Below are positions 1 through 8,549 of a stretch of 47,366 bases of DNA, piece by piece (position 1 is the first letter of the stretch; every line of letters starts with the position of its first letter). The notes below the pieces were generated by a model. The model ran no database searches and was not told the DNA's origin. It saw only the letters and a list, made by a program, of their open reading frames with translations. The translations under genes were made by a program, and so were the position numbers. Source of the stretch: Thermoplasmata archaeon (lineage in GTDB: Archaea > Thermoplasmatota > Thermoplasmata > Lutacidiplasmatales > UBA184); NCBI GenBank assembly GCA_022750155.1, contig JAKIWG010000018.1, positions 1 through 47,366 of the forward strand. Direction: 5' to 3'.

Positions 1-51
1 GTGGATCGCCATCCGACGGCGAAGGAAGGAAGAAGAGAAGCGGGTGACGCT

Positions 52-1899
52 ATGAATTCGCACCGAACGTGGTGGGCGGCGGTCGCGGTCCTCGCGATCC
101 TGTTGATCACCCCAATCCCCTTCCACGCGTACCCGGCCGGCCCGCGCGGGGTCTCACCGCTCGAGGTCAAAGTACCGTCGGCGAGTCACCTGCAGGTGAC
201 CCTGCACGGGTCGGGCGGCCCGGCCTCGTGCAACGTGACGCTCCCTATGCGGGTCGGTCTCACGCTCGTGCCGTTCAACTCTTCGGTCGGGTTCGGTTCG
301 GGCCCGATCCCATTGAACGTCACTGCCATCCCGGACCTGCTTGGAGGTGTCCCCCCGTACGTGGAAGTATGGAACTTCGGGGACGGATCCCCATCGATTC
401 AGGCGACCGGACCGGTGCACCACACCTACACCTACGCCGGGGTGTTCGAGGTGAGCCTTCAGGCGCAGGATTCGGGCGGTAACAGCTATGGGATTGGCAG
501 CGAGATCCAGGCCTGGGGTAGCGCCGGCCCCGACCCGATCAACATCACGGCCAATCAGAGCCTCGGATTCGTTCCCCTGTCTGTATCGTACCACGCTTCG
601 GTGACCGGAGCGCCGGCGGGTGCGACCTACTCCTGGCTGGGAGCACCCCTTCCGAAATCATTGGGCAACGGGACTACGTTCAACCAGACGTACCGGCAGC
701 CCGGTACGTTCTATCCCTACCTGATGGTGTACTATCCGAACGGGACGATCTTCGCCATTGGCTCCTCTCCCGAGGTCGAGGTAAATCCGCTCCTCAACCT
801 CTCGGTAGCCGCCAGTTCGACCACCGGAGTATCTCCCTTCAATGTGACCTTCTGGGGAAATGTGACGACCATCCCGGGGGCGAACTATTCCGGGCCGTAC
901 CAGATCGACTGGAACTTCATGGACCTGCCCTCGAACGGGACCCCGACGAATGCTACGACCGGGGCGGTCGTCCATCATACGTTCTCGGCGTTCTTCGCCG
1001 AGCTCCCCGTGCAGGCGCAGGTCGTAGCTCCGTCGGGGGTCGTCCTCGCCGCCGGATACGTGGAGATCACCATCGACTGGAACGGGAGTGGCGGCCTCCC
1101 GTTCCCCGTGGTTTCGTTATCGGTTTCCCCATCCAACGGGTCGGCTCCCCTCCAGGTCAATGGGTCGACGTATGCCTTCGGCGGCGTGAGCCCGTACCGG
1201 CTCTCGGTCTACGCCCTCGGTCCACTGACTACCACGGGATACGGCCCATGCGTCCCGGTCGACCAGGTCTCCTCCTGGAACGGGAGCGCCCTCGCCTGGT
1301 CCTATGTGTTCAATCAGTCGGGGAACTTCCTCATCTTCGAACAGATCTCTGATTCCTCGAATACGACGGGGCTCTGGTCCACCGTCTCGGCGGCGGTCTC
1401 GGTTCCGACCGGGGCCCCCGCCCCGCCGTTGTCCGTCCAGGTCTCCCACTCCGTCACCAACGGCAGTGGCAACGCCACGGCCACGTTCTCCGCGACCGTC
1501 TCCGGCGGCGTTCCCCCATACTCGGTACAATGGCGATTCGGGGACGGCTCCTTTGGATCCTCCCGGCCCGGAGACACGATCGATCACCTGTACGGGTACG
1601 TCGGTTCGTACACCCCAACCCTCACGGTTACGGACAGTCGGGGGGCCCGGGTGAGTTCGACGCTCCCGACCATCCTGGTCGCCGCGACCACGACCGGTGT
1701 GACCCCGGGGCAATCTGGCCCCCACTACCTGGTCGGGCCGAACTCTCCGCTCTTGCTCGGGGTCGTCCTGGCGAGCGCGGCCTGCACCGCTGCGGTCATG
1801 GTCGCTGCCCGACGGGCTCGGCGGAGGGAGGGTCTCCTGTGGGTCGAGACCATGGAAACCGAGTGTGGGAAGGGGGAAGTCGGTCCAAGGCTTCCCTGA
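52..1899 (+). CDS. Secreted, C-terminally anchored PKD-domain surface protein
   Basis: The protein is 615 residues if it starts at the ATG at 52. That start puts a clean signal peptide (WWAAVAVLAILLITPIP) at the N-terminus, with GGTGA a few bases upstream; the frame is open to the left edge through a GTG at base 1. After cleavage come about five PKD-like beta-sandwich domains of 80-110 residues. The clearest are near residues 85-145 (WNFGDGSP, then a HTYTYAG strand) and 475-550 (VQWRFGDGSFG, then HLYGYVGSYTPTLTV). The middle domains are more divergent and rich in N-x-S/T glycosylation sites. A C-terminal membrane helix (LLLGVVLASAACTAAVMVAA) is followed by an arginine-rich cytoplasmic tail. 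PKD domains usually mediate adhesion or protein-protein contact outside the cell. The next gene starts 29 nt downstream in the same direction, so co-transcription is likely. The exact ligand is unknown. Confidence 0.85.
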   Translation: MNSHRTWWAAVAVLAILLITPIPFHAYPAGPRGVSPLEVKVPSASHLQVTLHGSGGPASCNVTLPMRVGLTLVPFNSSVGFGSGPIPLNVTAIPDLLGGVPPYVEVWNFGDGSPSIQATGPVHHTYTYAGVFEVSLQAQDSGGNSYGIGSEIQAWGSAGPDPINITANQSLGFVPLSVSYHASVTGAPAGATYSWLGAPLPKSLGNGTTFNQTYRQPGTFYPYLMVYYPNGTIFAIGSSPEVEVNPLLNLSVAASSTTGVSPFNVTFWGNVTTIPGANYSGPYQIDWNFMDLPSNGTPTNATTGAVVHHTFSAFFAELPVQAQVVAPSGVVLAAGYVEITIDWNGSGGLPFPVVSLSVSPSNGSAPLQVNGSTYAFGGVSPYRLSVYALGPLTTTGYGPCVPVDQVSSWNGSALAWSYVFNQSGNFLIFEQISDSSNTTGLWSTVSAAVSVPTGAPAPPLSVQVSHSVTNGSGNATATFSATVSGGVPPYSVQWRFGDGSFGSSRPGDTIDHLYGYVGSYTPTLTVTDSRGARVSSTLPTILVAATTTGVTPGQSGPHYLVGPNSPLLLGVVLASAACTAAVMVAARRARRREGLLWVETMETECGKGEVGPRLP

Positions 1900-1928
1900 G
1901 CCCCCCGCCCAAATGGGCGGGCCGCTCC

Positions 1929-3308
1929 ATGTCGCACCCGCATTTCCACGGAGTAGGCCGAGGCACTCGATTTCGGCATCGCCCCGGACCCCTGGGGCGG
2001 CGAGACGTGTGGTTGGGCGGTGCGCTCCTGTGCCTGTCGCTCACGAGCCTGCCGGGGTTCGCCGGCCACCCGTCCTCCGCCGCCTTCGGAATCTCCCTAT
2101 CCGAAACCCCCCAAAGGGGCCCGGCGCCCCTCTTGGTACAGTTTTCCGCGCAACTCTTCCCGAATTCCACCTCCGCCACATTCACTTGGGTATTCGGAGA
2201 CGGAGGGTCCTTCCAAGAGACCCGTACCGGATTCTCGACTCCCGCGCACGAGTACATCTCGCCCGGGACGTACCTCGCCAAGGTGACGGCAGATTCCGCG
2301 GCGGGAGCGGTCAATGCATCCGTGGTGGTCACCGTCGGGCAGGCCAACCTGACGGTGTCGATCCTCGAAACACCCGCCTCCGGAACCGCGCCCCTTACTG
2401 TGCAGTTTGGCGCCCACGCCTCCGGTGGGTCGGGCACCCTTACCGCGCTGTTGTGGAGCTTTGGAGACGGGGGGGACGGAAGCGGCTCGAACGTGACGTA
2501 TACGTTCCTCCACCCGGGCCGGTTCGTGGTCAGCCTCAACGCCACGGACGAGGACGGCGCCCAATCTCACGCCAACTCGGTCGTGGACGTCCTGGCGTCT
2601 GACCCCTCCCAATCGAGCCATTCCCAGACCTCGGCGGGAGGGGAATCCGGATGGACCGTCCCGTTCGCGGTGGCCGGTGGAGTGGGTGCATCACTGGTGG
2701 GACTCGGAGCTCTACTGCGGCATCGTCAACGGCGAATCCGGGGGTTCGAAGCCAGGACCGTCGGGATGCCTCCTCCCGGCGCGGTGGTAGTTCCCGAAGC
2801 GGTCGATCTCGGCACGTCCGAGCTCCGAACGGAGACCTCCACCCCCGAGCTCCTCAGCCACGCCGACCTCCCCCCGGTGGTACCGCCGGTGGGGAGCCCC
2901 GCGGCACTCGCCTCTCCGCCGCGTAGGGAGCCTGATCCGACGGAGGGCACGGGCGATGAGGACCCGCTGCGACTATCGGAGCGTGTGCTGGTCCATCTAT
3001 TCTGGTTCGGCACCGACGAGGCGACCGGAGTAGGGCGGATCGAGGCCACGCAGCTTGGCCTCGCCCGTGCGATGGGGGTCCGTCAACACACTGTGAGCAA
3101 GGTCCTCTCGCGTCTCGTCGATGGCGGTGCCCTCGAAACGACCACCCGCCACGTCTCCGGTGCCTCTCGCCGAGTCAAGGTGTATTCTCTCACCCCGAGG
3201 GGGAGGAACCTCGCGGTCGGGCTCGGCGCGCTACGCTCTCCGAGGGTCGCGGGCCCTTCGCGCCTTCCGACCCTACCCGTCGCCGACCCCCAGCCCGGCC
3301 CCCGGTAG
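1929..3308 (+). CDS. Membrane protein with external PKD domains and internal winged-helix domain (candidate one-component receptor-regulator)
   Basis: The frame is open far upstream, but the upstream part lies over the previous gene and does not look like protein. The ATG at 1929 gives 459 residues. Residues about 26-50 form a signal or first membrane helix (DVWLGGALLCLSLTSLPGF). Residues about 53-140 and 140-225 are two PKD domains (FTWVFGDGGSF; LLWSFGDGGDG with TYTFLHPGRFVVSLNA). A membrane helix lies at about 241-264, then basic RHRQRR and a Pro/Glu-rich linker. Residues about 348-440 resemble a MarR-type winged helix (LGLARAMGVRQHTVSKVLSRL, a basic wing, VYSLTPRGRNLAVGL). The inferred topology is PKD domains outside and a DNA-binding domain inside, suggesting a membrane-tethered transcription regulator. 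The alternative is that the winged helix only mediates protein contacts. It lies in tandem with the PKD gene upstream. Confidence 0.85.
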   Translation: MSHPHFHGVGRGTRFRHRPGPLGRRDVWLGGALLCLSLTSLPGFAGHPSSAAFGISLSETPQRGPAPLLVQFSAQLFPNSTSATFTWVFGDGGSFQETRTGFSTPAHEYISPGTYLAKVTADSAAGAVNASVVVTVGQANLTVSILETPASGTAPLTVQFGAHASGGSGTLTALLWSFGDGGDGSGSNVTYTFLHPGRFVVSLNATDEDGAQSHANSVVDVLASDPSQSSHSQTSAGGESGWTVPFAVAGGVGASLVGLGALLRHRQRRIRGFEARTVGMPPPGAVVVPEAVDLGTSELRTETSTPELLSHADLPPVVPPVGSPAALASPPRREPDPTEGTGDEDPLRLSERVLVHLFWFGTDEATGVGRIEATQLGLARAMGVRQHTVSKVLSRLVDGGALETTTRHVSGASRRVKVYSLTPRGRNLAVGLGALRSPRVAGPSRLPTLPVADPQPGPR

Positions 3309-3707
3309 CGTGTCGTCACCGGGTCGAGAATCCGACCACGAGCCGGCACGGAGGATCCTCCGCACGACGTTTTGTCAGGGACGAGAGCCCCGACGATAGT
3401 GTGGAGCAGGGGGGCGAACCGATGCGGAGAGCGGGGTCACGGCCTCCCAGTTGCCCCACATGGCTCGGCACAAGCACACGGAATCTCTCACAGTTCCTCC
3501 GAGGGTCAGAGCCGCGTTCTCGAAGAGGGTGCCTGCTCGCCTCACCGGCCCCCGGCGTGGAGATTGGGTTCCTCGACCACGCCGTCCCCTACTGATTCGG
3601 GTGGCCGATCCGAATGGGCTAGACTCACACTTCCTCGATGGAATAGCCACTTTTCGGCGTCGGGGGGGTGGGAGCTAACCTTACAACAGGCACGTTCTGG
3701 GCCCCCC
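3309..3707. other. Non-coding gap between the PKD/winged-helix gene and the next regulator
   Basis: About 400 bases without a convincing gene. A 75-codon open frame (3451-3678) has weak GC bias at third codon positions and no family features, so it is not called. The promoter of the downstream winged-helix gene should lie here, and an AT-richer patch (CTAACCTTACAAC, about 3675-3687) about 27 bases upstream of its ATG is the best TATA candidate. Confidence 0.5.
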
Positions 3708-4193
3708 ATGTCCCCCAAACGTGTGAAGACGACCCGGGCCCCCCGTGGAGCACAGAAATGGGTCCTTGCCGAACTGCGCGGTCTGCAGGCGGGAGCCCAG
3801 CTTTCGACGACGAAGATCGCCAAGCGAATCGCGAAAGCGAGCGGCAGGACGTTTCACAAGAACTCGGTCTACAATGCCCTGAGGCTGCTCGTCCAAAAGG
3901 GCGAGATCAGCGTCGTTCGGAAAGGGGTACAGAAGACCTACCATATCGCAAGCCCCATCCGAGCCGGAACTCGGACTCCATCGACCCCCGTGGCAAGGCC
4001 AGCTCCCTCGGCCCCTGCCGTGCCCTCGGTCCCGCCGGCGGCCGAGATGGAAATGGAATCGGTTGCCCCCGCTCTTCCCCACAAGCTCGCCGTCGGAGAG
4101 GTACTGGTGCTCGAGATCACCGAGCGCGACGTGCTCACGGCGACCAATCAGCATGGACGGGTAGTGGTCGAGCGCCACCCATTGCCGTCGTAG
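3708..4193 (+). CDS. Soluble winged-helix DNA-binding protein
   Basis: The ATG at 3708 gives 161 residues. The N-terminus is basic (MSPKRVKTTRAPRG). Residues about 17-85 look like a winged helix of the MarR/PadR/BlaI type: KWVLAELRGLQ, then LSTTKIAKRIAKASGR, then a recognition helix FHKNSVYNALRLLVQKGEI, then the wing VVRKGVQKTYHIA. A Pro/Ala-rich linker (about 90-125) leads to a small C-terminal segment with VLVLEITERDVLTATNQHGRV, which could be a beta-rich dimerisation or ligand module. It sits downstream of the membrane-bound PKD/winged-helix protein in the same orientation but 400 bp away, so it probably has its own promoter. Its targets are unknown. Confidence 0.8.
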   Translation: MSPKRVKTTRAPRGAQKWVLAELRGLQAGAQLSTTKIAKRIAKASGRTFHKNSVYNALRLLVQKGEISVVRKGVQKTYHIASPIRAGTRTPSTPVARPAPSAPAVPSVPPAAEMEMESVAPALPHKLAVGEVLVLEITERDVLTATNQHGRVVVERHPLPS

Positions 4194-4737
4194 GTCGATC
4201 GAACGGGGTCGGGGGGGCCCCAGTCCCCACGACCCGGTCGAGCGCCGACGGGTTCCTTCGACCGGGTCCGTCCACCCCCAGGAAGGTGGGTCGGACCCTT
4301 ACCAGCTGGCGTGGGGGCCCTCGGCGGACCGGGAACGGTCCCGCCTTCGCTACGGTCGAGAGCCGGGGAGTCGCTGCGCGCCGTGGGCATCCTTTCGGTG
4401 GTGCCCCGAGGGGCGTAGATCCCCACCACAGACCGGACTGTGCCCATGCGATTATTCGACCTCACCCTCGAACCGCAGGTTCACAATCAGCCGACATCTC
4501 CACCCCCATGCCTCTGGCCCAAGCCGGTTCGTCCCGGCCCCCGAGTGCGATTCCCTCGATTCGTTCGTCCGGTCAACGGATCGACCCGGGGTAAGGCTAG
4601 GGGATCGAGCACGCCGGAACCGGGTCCTTGCGTTGGAGGTGGCCGGGTCCCACCGGATGCGTGGCGCGCAAACCGGGTGAAAAACGCCATTTACTATCGG
4701 ATTCGTCTGACCCCGTCGACCCCGGAGGACGCATCCG
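4194..4737. other. Long intergenic region
   Basis: About 540 bases with no supported gene on either strand; the open frames here are compositionally unlike the neighbours. The right end holds the promoter of the next gene: a TATA-like ATTTACTATC at about 4689-4698 and a GGAGGA ribosome-binding site at 4724-4729. Confidence 0.5.
4724..4729 (+). promoter_or_regulatory. Ribosome-binding site GGAGGA
   Basis: A full Shine-Dalgarno match 8 nt before the ATG at 4738. It decides the start over the in-frame ATGs at 4744 and 4756, and shows that this transcript has a leader. Confidence 0.7.
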
Positions 4738-5703
4738 ATGCGAATGGTGCCGCCCATGCGAGAACCCGCTCATCGGACACGGGTCGACGCGGGTACGGTT
4801 CGGCCGAATCCTGAACCGTCTGCGCCTCGTCGTCCACGGAGTCGAGGTCCCTGGCCCGTCGTGTCGATCGCCCTGGTCCTACTACTCCTCCTCGCCACCG
4901 CATCGATGCCCGCACGGGGTGCCTCGCCGGGTCCGCCGTACAAGGGCAGCGTAGTGTACCCGTACGGGGCCGGTGTGACCACCGCCTGTGCCAGGAATGT
5001 GAACCGCGAGCCTGTCTCCCCCATCTGGTACCCGTCGACCGGTCGGGGTTTGTTCGCCGATGTCGCCGTGGCGGTCTCGTGCCCCTCGGCGATCGTCCCC
5101 GGCCATGGCGGGGCATCCACGTCCGAGTGGACGGGGAGTTGGTACCTCGCCGTCCCGGTCCACCTGCCGACCCGCGCCATCGCCCACTCCGTCAACGCGA
5201 CTTGGGCCTTCTCCTGGAGCCACTACGACACCTATTCGGTGACGCGGAACTGCAGCGGGGCCCTCGCGACCGGCGCGGTCTACGGGTACCTCGACTGCAA
5301 TGTGGACGCCTCGGCGTCGTTCTACCTGATCAGCTACCTGTACGACGCTACGTCGGCCGTGTACTACGTCTCGCCGGGATTCTTCCCCAGCTTCTACAAC
5401 TTCTCCTTCGCCTACACGGACACGTCCTGCACCCCGGGGTGCAATCGGTCGAGTTACTCGAGCCCCTCCGGGGGCGTGACGAATGCGACGTCGTCGACCA
5501 CGTTCCAGTACGCCTTGAGCAGTCCGAACGCCTCGCACGTCTGGGAGCTGCTGGTGTTCGCAAGCGCCCACACGTTCGCCAGCGTCTCAACGATGTACCA
5601 GAACTTCGTGTCGGTCGTGCCGATGGCGGGCATCGCAAGGGTCGGGTTCGACATGGCCTCGCACGGGAAAGGGGCCGTCCTTTCCGGCATCGTCGTCCGT
5701 TGA
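4738..5703 (+). CDS. Secreted protein of a local three-member family (member A)
   Basis: The protein has 321 residues. An arginine/proline-rich N-terminus of about 40 residues precedes a signal helix (VVSIALVLLLLLATASMPARG), which is long for a signal peptide. The mature region is beta-rich, glycosylatable and aromatic, with several Cys and no membrane anchor. It shares landmarks with the proteins at 7440 and 10678: a PPY motif just after the signal, an IAHSVNATW strand motif (His150), Cys- and Tyr-rich central loops (YGYLDCN; DTSCTPGCN), a late strand (SHVWELLVFASA) and a short beta strand at the very end (GAVLSGIVVR). I do not recognise a named family. It is probably a surface or exported binding protein; no enzyme motif is visible. 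The downstream hydrolase gene is convergent. Confidence 0.8.
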   Translation: MRMVPPMREPAHRTRVDAGTVRPNPEPSAPRRPRSRGPWPVVSIALVLLLLLATASMPARGASPGPPYKGSVVYPYGAGVTTACARNVNREPVSPIWYPSTGRGLFADVAVAVSCPSAIVPGHGGASTSEWTGSWYLAVPVHLPTRAIAHSVNATWAFSWSHYDTYSVTRNCSGALATGAVYGYLDCNVDASASFYLISYLYDATSAVYYVSPGFFPSFYNFSFAYTDTSCTPGCNRSSYSSPSGGVTNATSSTTFQYALSSPNASHVWELLVFASAHTFASVSTMYQNFVSVVPMAGIARVGFDMASHGKGAVLSGIVVR

Positions 5704-5802
5704 CCCCCAGGGGGACCCTTCGCGCTCCCCGAACCCGGGGATGTGGAGTTTCCGATGGTGGGCCGTGCGTCCCGGGGCCCGTACGGGATGGGAGGAGGTC
5801 CG

Positions 5803-7167
5803 TCAGGCGAACCGGACGACGATCGCCCCGCTCGCCGTCACCGACAAGAGCCCCGACCCCGACGAATAGTAGGCTCCGCCCGCGGTTCGGACGGAGGCCA
5901 CCGAACGGGATCCGCACGGCGTGAACGTGACGTTGTACTTGCCGATCGGGAGCGCGGGAGTGTCCCCGGATCGGTAGGCGTGACCCCCTACGGAGACCGA
6001 GCCGCACGACAGGGGCTCGGTCGCGATCACCACCAGGGGCACCGGGGGGCTGTGGGGTTGCGGGTACGGGAAGGTACCCCAATACGTTCCGCCCGGCCTT
6101 AGGCCGAGGAAGTAGGCGAACATGTCCGAGGCGTTCATGACGCGATAGTCGTGGGGTCCGTTCGGTTCGAAGATGTACCGATAGCTGTACTTCGACGGAT
6201 GGAGGGCGGCGAGCGTGGCCAGGGGGAGGGTGCAGCCGGCCGGCTCTCCCAGGGCGGCGACGACGAGGCAGGTGCGGTTCACGAGCGTGTTGTTCTCCTG
6301 CTGATAGGGCCAGAGGCTCAGGTTGTTCGACGAGAGGATGTCCTGGGCCCCGTTCGCGACGTAGAGTCGCACTCCGCTCAGGTTCTCCGGGTGGAATCGG
6401 AGCGAGGAGAGATGGGCAAAGATCCCGCGCGCGTACGCGGAAGAACCGGGGTACTGGCCTCCCGTCGGGAGGAGCATGTACGGGGTGATCCACGAGACCA
6501 GCGAGGATTGGTTCAGGTAGGCATACGTCTCGAAGAAATCGGAGAAGCTGACGATCGCCCCGAGCCCGTGGAAGAGATGCGGGTGGTCGAGACCGATCTC
6601 GAGGGTCCCGATCGAACCCATGCTCTCCCCGAACAGGTCCACCGCCCCGATGTGGCGGATCGACTGCTCATGGGACAGGGCGTCGAGGATGTCCTGCTCC
6701 TGGGGACCCGTGTAGTTCGAGTTGATGTACCAGCCCGACCCGGTCCGGGTGCACGGGTCGATGAGGATCATGCCGTCATTGACCGCCGCCTGGGCCGTGG
6801 TAGGGACCACGTAGTTGGCGATACCTCCCCAGATCGGGACCGTCTCCCCGGTCAGACCGTGGAGCTCGATCGCGAGGGGGTACGTGCGGCTCGAGTTGAA
6901 GGGCGAGGGCAGGGTCTCCTCGTAGCTGAGATTCCACCCGTCCACGGAGCTACTGTAGTAGATCGTGGTCGTGGTGAAGTTGACATTGGCGCTCGGTAGC
7001 GCCGCGGGGGGAACCGGCCGGTGGTCGGCGGCCCGCAAGGCCAGACCGCCGCTCCCCCCGGAGGTTGCGCCGACGAGGGCCGTCGCGGGGAGCAGGAGGA
7101 GTGCGATCGCCAGGACAAAGCCTACGGAAAGGACACGGGCCCTCCGATGGCCATTCTGGTATCCCAT
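5803..7167 (-). CDS. Secreted alpha/beta hydrolase (esterase/peptidase-like) with a C-terminal beta domain
   Basis: The ATG at 7167 gives 454 residues with a signal peptide (VLSVGFVLAIALLLLPATALVGA); a GTG at 7200 would add 11 residues. Residues about 85-370 form an alpha/beta hydrolase fold. LAIELHGLTG fits an oxyanion-loop strand, GESMGS is the nucleophile elbow with catalytic Ser, and HDYRV near the end of the domain supplies the likely catalytic His. The overall pattern resembles secreted esterases of the PHB-depolymerase/feruloyl-esterase or prolyl-oligopeptidase-like type. The last 80 residues form a PEGA-like beta domain (SVSVGGHAYRSGDT, LPIGKYNVTFTP). The gene is divergent from the secreted-family gene at 7440 and shares a 270-bp promoter region with it. 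The substrate cannot be told from sequence. Confidence 0.85.
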   Translation of the reverse strand: MGYQNGHRRARVLSVGFVLAIALLLLPATALVGATSGGSGGLALRAADHRPVPPAALPSANVNFTTTTIYYSSSVDGWNLSYEETLPSPFNSSRTYPLAIELHGLTGETVPIWGGIANYVVPTTAQAAVNDGMILIDPCTRTGSGWYINSNYTGPQEQDILDALSHEQSIRHIGAVDLFGESMGSIGTLEIGLDHPHLFHGLGAIVSFSDFFETYAYLNQSSLVSWITPYMLLPTGGQYPGSSAYARGIFAHLSSLRFHPENLSGVRLYVANGAQDILSSNNLSLWPYQQENNTLVNRTCLVVAALGEPAGCTLPLATLAALHPSKYSYRYIFEPNGPHDYRVMNASDMFAYFLGLRPGGTYWGTFPYPQPHSPPVPLVVIATEPLSCGSVSVGGHAYRSGDTPALPIGKYNVTFTPCGSRSVASVRTAGGAYYSSGSGLLSVTASGAIVVRFA

Positions 7168-7254
7168 CCCCCTTGGGAGTTGCGCGACCAGGACGTTCAC
7201 CCCAGACTCCCCCGCCGGCGGTCACGCGCCGGGCGGTCCGCACACCGCGTCCTG

Positions 7255-7275
7255 GCCGTTTAACCGTTTACCGTC
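7255..7275 (-). promoter_or_regulatory. Putative promoter of the hydrolase gene
   Basis: On the minus strand this reads GGTAAACGGTTAAACGG, two AT-rich TATA-like cores about 95 bases upstream of the ATG at 7167. This implies a 5' leader of roughly 65 nt. It is the only AT-rich patch on this side of the divergent region. Confidence 0.45.
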
Positions 7276-7352
7276 CCATCCGAGCTCATTCGACTCGCGT
7301 TCGAGGCTCGCGGGACCCGGCCGAAACTCGGAATCGATACTGCGGCGCGGCC

Positions 7353-7364
7353 TTGTAAATACAG
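7353..7364 (+). promoter_or_regulatory. TATA-like promoter of secreted-family member B
   Basis: TTGTAAATACAG is the only AT-rich element in the divergent region on this side. Its centre is about 82 nt before the ATG at 7440, giving a predicted leader of about 55 nt. Family member C has nearly the same geometry. Confidence 0.6.
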
Positions 7365-7439
7365 AAAGTGGATTCCCCCGCGTCCGGGGAGTTCGCGGTC
7401 GAGTCAGCGCACCGCTCCCCCCCGGGGGAAGATCGGACC

Positions 7440-8402
7440 ATGGAAATCACGCGATGGCACAGGGCTCGAAGGTTCCGCGCCGGAGACGGACGCGACCTCT
7501 CATGGGTCACCACCGCGCTCGCGGCCGGTGTCGCACTGGTCATGCTACTCGCGCCCAGCGGTTCGGGGGTCCTGGTTCGACCTTCGACGACCCTGACCGC
7601 ACCGTACCTCCACACCTCGAGCGCATCGGGAAAGGGTACCCAGGTCTACGGGTGCGCGAAGGCGACGGCCCCGCGACCGATCTGGAACCATCTGGTCGGC
7701 CGGATCGCCGAGTTCAACAATGCCTCGTCGAAGGCGTGCGGCAAGTCCGTGGGAGTCGGCGGTTCGAGCCAAGGATACGCCCAGACCGACCTCAGCGCAG
7801 CCATCCGGTTCTCGATCTCCTCGCCTGGGAGCCATTCGGTCACCGCCAGCGTGACCCTCAAGATGTCGACTTGGGACACATTCACCCGAGGCGGTTGCCC
7901 GGCCAAGAACGTCCCCTACCCCGCCAAGCCGAACCAGTACGCCTACGGGATCTGCGAAGCGGCCGTCTACCTCAGTTGGTCGACGAGCGCCTACGTCGTC
8001 GACGAGAACAACATCAGCTGGTATGGGAACACGAGCTTCGCCTACTCACAGAACGACTCGTACTACGAAAACTACTCGGACTGCTACAACTTCGGCTCGC
8101 CGGCGTGCACCAACATCTCCGGCACCTTCTGGGGCACGTCCGGGTCGGGGACCTTCAGTACCAACATGGGTGGGTTCGGCTCCTTCACGACGAACGGGAC
8201 GACCTCCCTGACCATGTGGTCCAACGGGACGCAGATGGTCCGGAACCACCACTACGTGCTGATCGTCAGCGTGGGAATGTCCGTCACCGTGTTCGCCAAC
8301 GACTACAACCTGCTCGGGTTCTGGCCGGGGAATGCGGTCGGGACGATCAACATGGGCACGCTCGGGAATGGGATGACGTTCAACTCGGTGACGATCTCCT
8401 AA
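7440..8402 (+). CDS. Secreted protein of the local three-member family (member B)
   Basis: The ATG at 7440 gives 320 residues; the frame extends up to a GTG at 7368, but that codon lies only a few bases past the predicted TATA box. A basic N-terminus is followed by a signal helix (WVTTALAAGVALVMLLAPSGSG). Landmarks shared with members A and C are LTAPY after the signal, GSHSVTASV (His132), Cys-containing loops and the late segment WSNGTQMVRNHHYVLIVSV. That segment closely matches WNGTVMNSTHKYVLQMF of member C. The protein ends in a short strand (MTFNSVTIS). It is rich in Ser, Thr, Asn and Tyr with many N-x-S/T sites, and has no membrane anchor. It is an exported beta-rich protein of unknown role, divergent from the hydrolase gene. 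Confidence 0.85.
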   Translation: MEITRWHRARRFRAGDGRDLSWVTTALAAGVALVMLLAPSGSGVLVRPSTTLTAPYLHTSSASGKGTQVYGCAKATAPRPIWNHLVGRIAEFNNASSKACGKSVGVGGSSQGYAQTDLSAAIRFSISSPGSHSVTASVTLKMSTWDTFTRGGCPAKNVPYPAKPNQYAYGICEAAVYLSWSTSAYVVDENNISWYGNTSFAYSQNDSYYENYSDCYNFGSPACTNISGTFWGTSGSGTFSTNMGGFGSFTTNGTTSLTMWSNGTQMVRNHHYVLIVSVGMSVTVFANDYNLLGFWPGNAVGTINMGTLGNGMTFNSVTIS

Positions 8403-8512
8403 GGTTCCAGGGCTTCGACGGCGAGGGGCGCTTGGACCCGCGGCGGTCGCGCGTCCCCCGCTCGGGTCACCGGGGAGCGGCCGGAATGCCTGCGTCGGCC
8501 GGGCGGCCAGCG

Positions 8513-8522
8513 AAACTTAACC
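8513..8522 (+). promoter_or_regulatory. TATA-like element, leaderless spacing
   Basis: AAACTTAACC, centre about 32 nt before the ATG at 8550, fits a transcript starting close to the start codon. Confidence 0.55.
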
Positions 8523-8549
8523 ATCGACCGGGACGTGGGGGCCCGCCCC

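Noticed and set aside
3451-3678. 75-codon open frame on the plus strand
   Set aside because: Third-position GC is weak, the product is basic and of mixed low complexity, and no ribosome-binding site, promoter or family pattern supports it.
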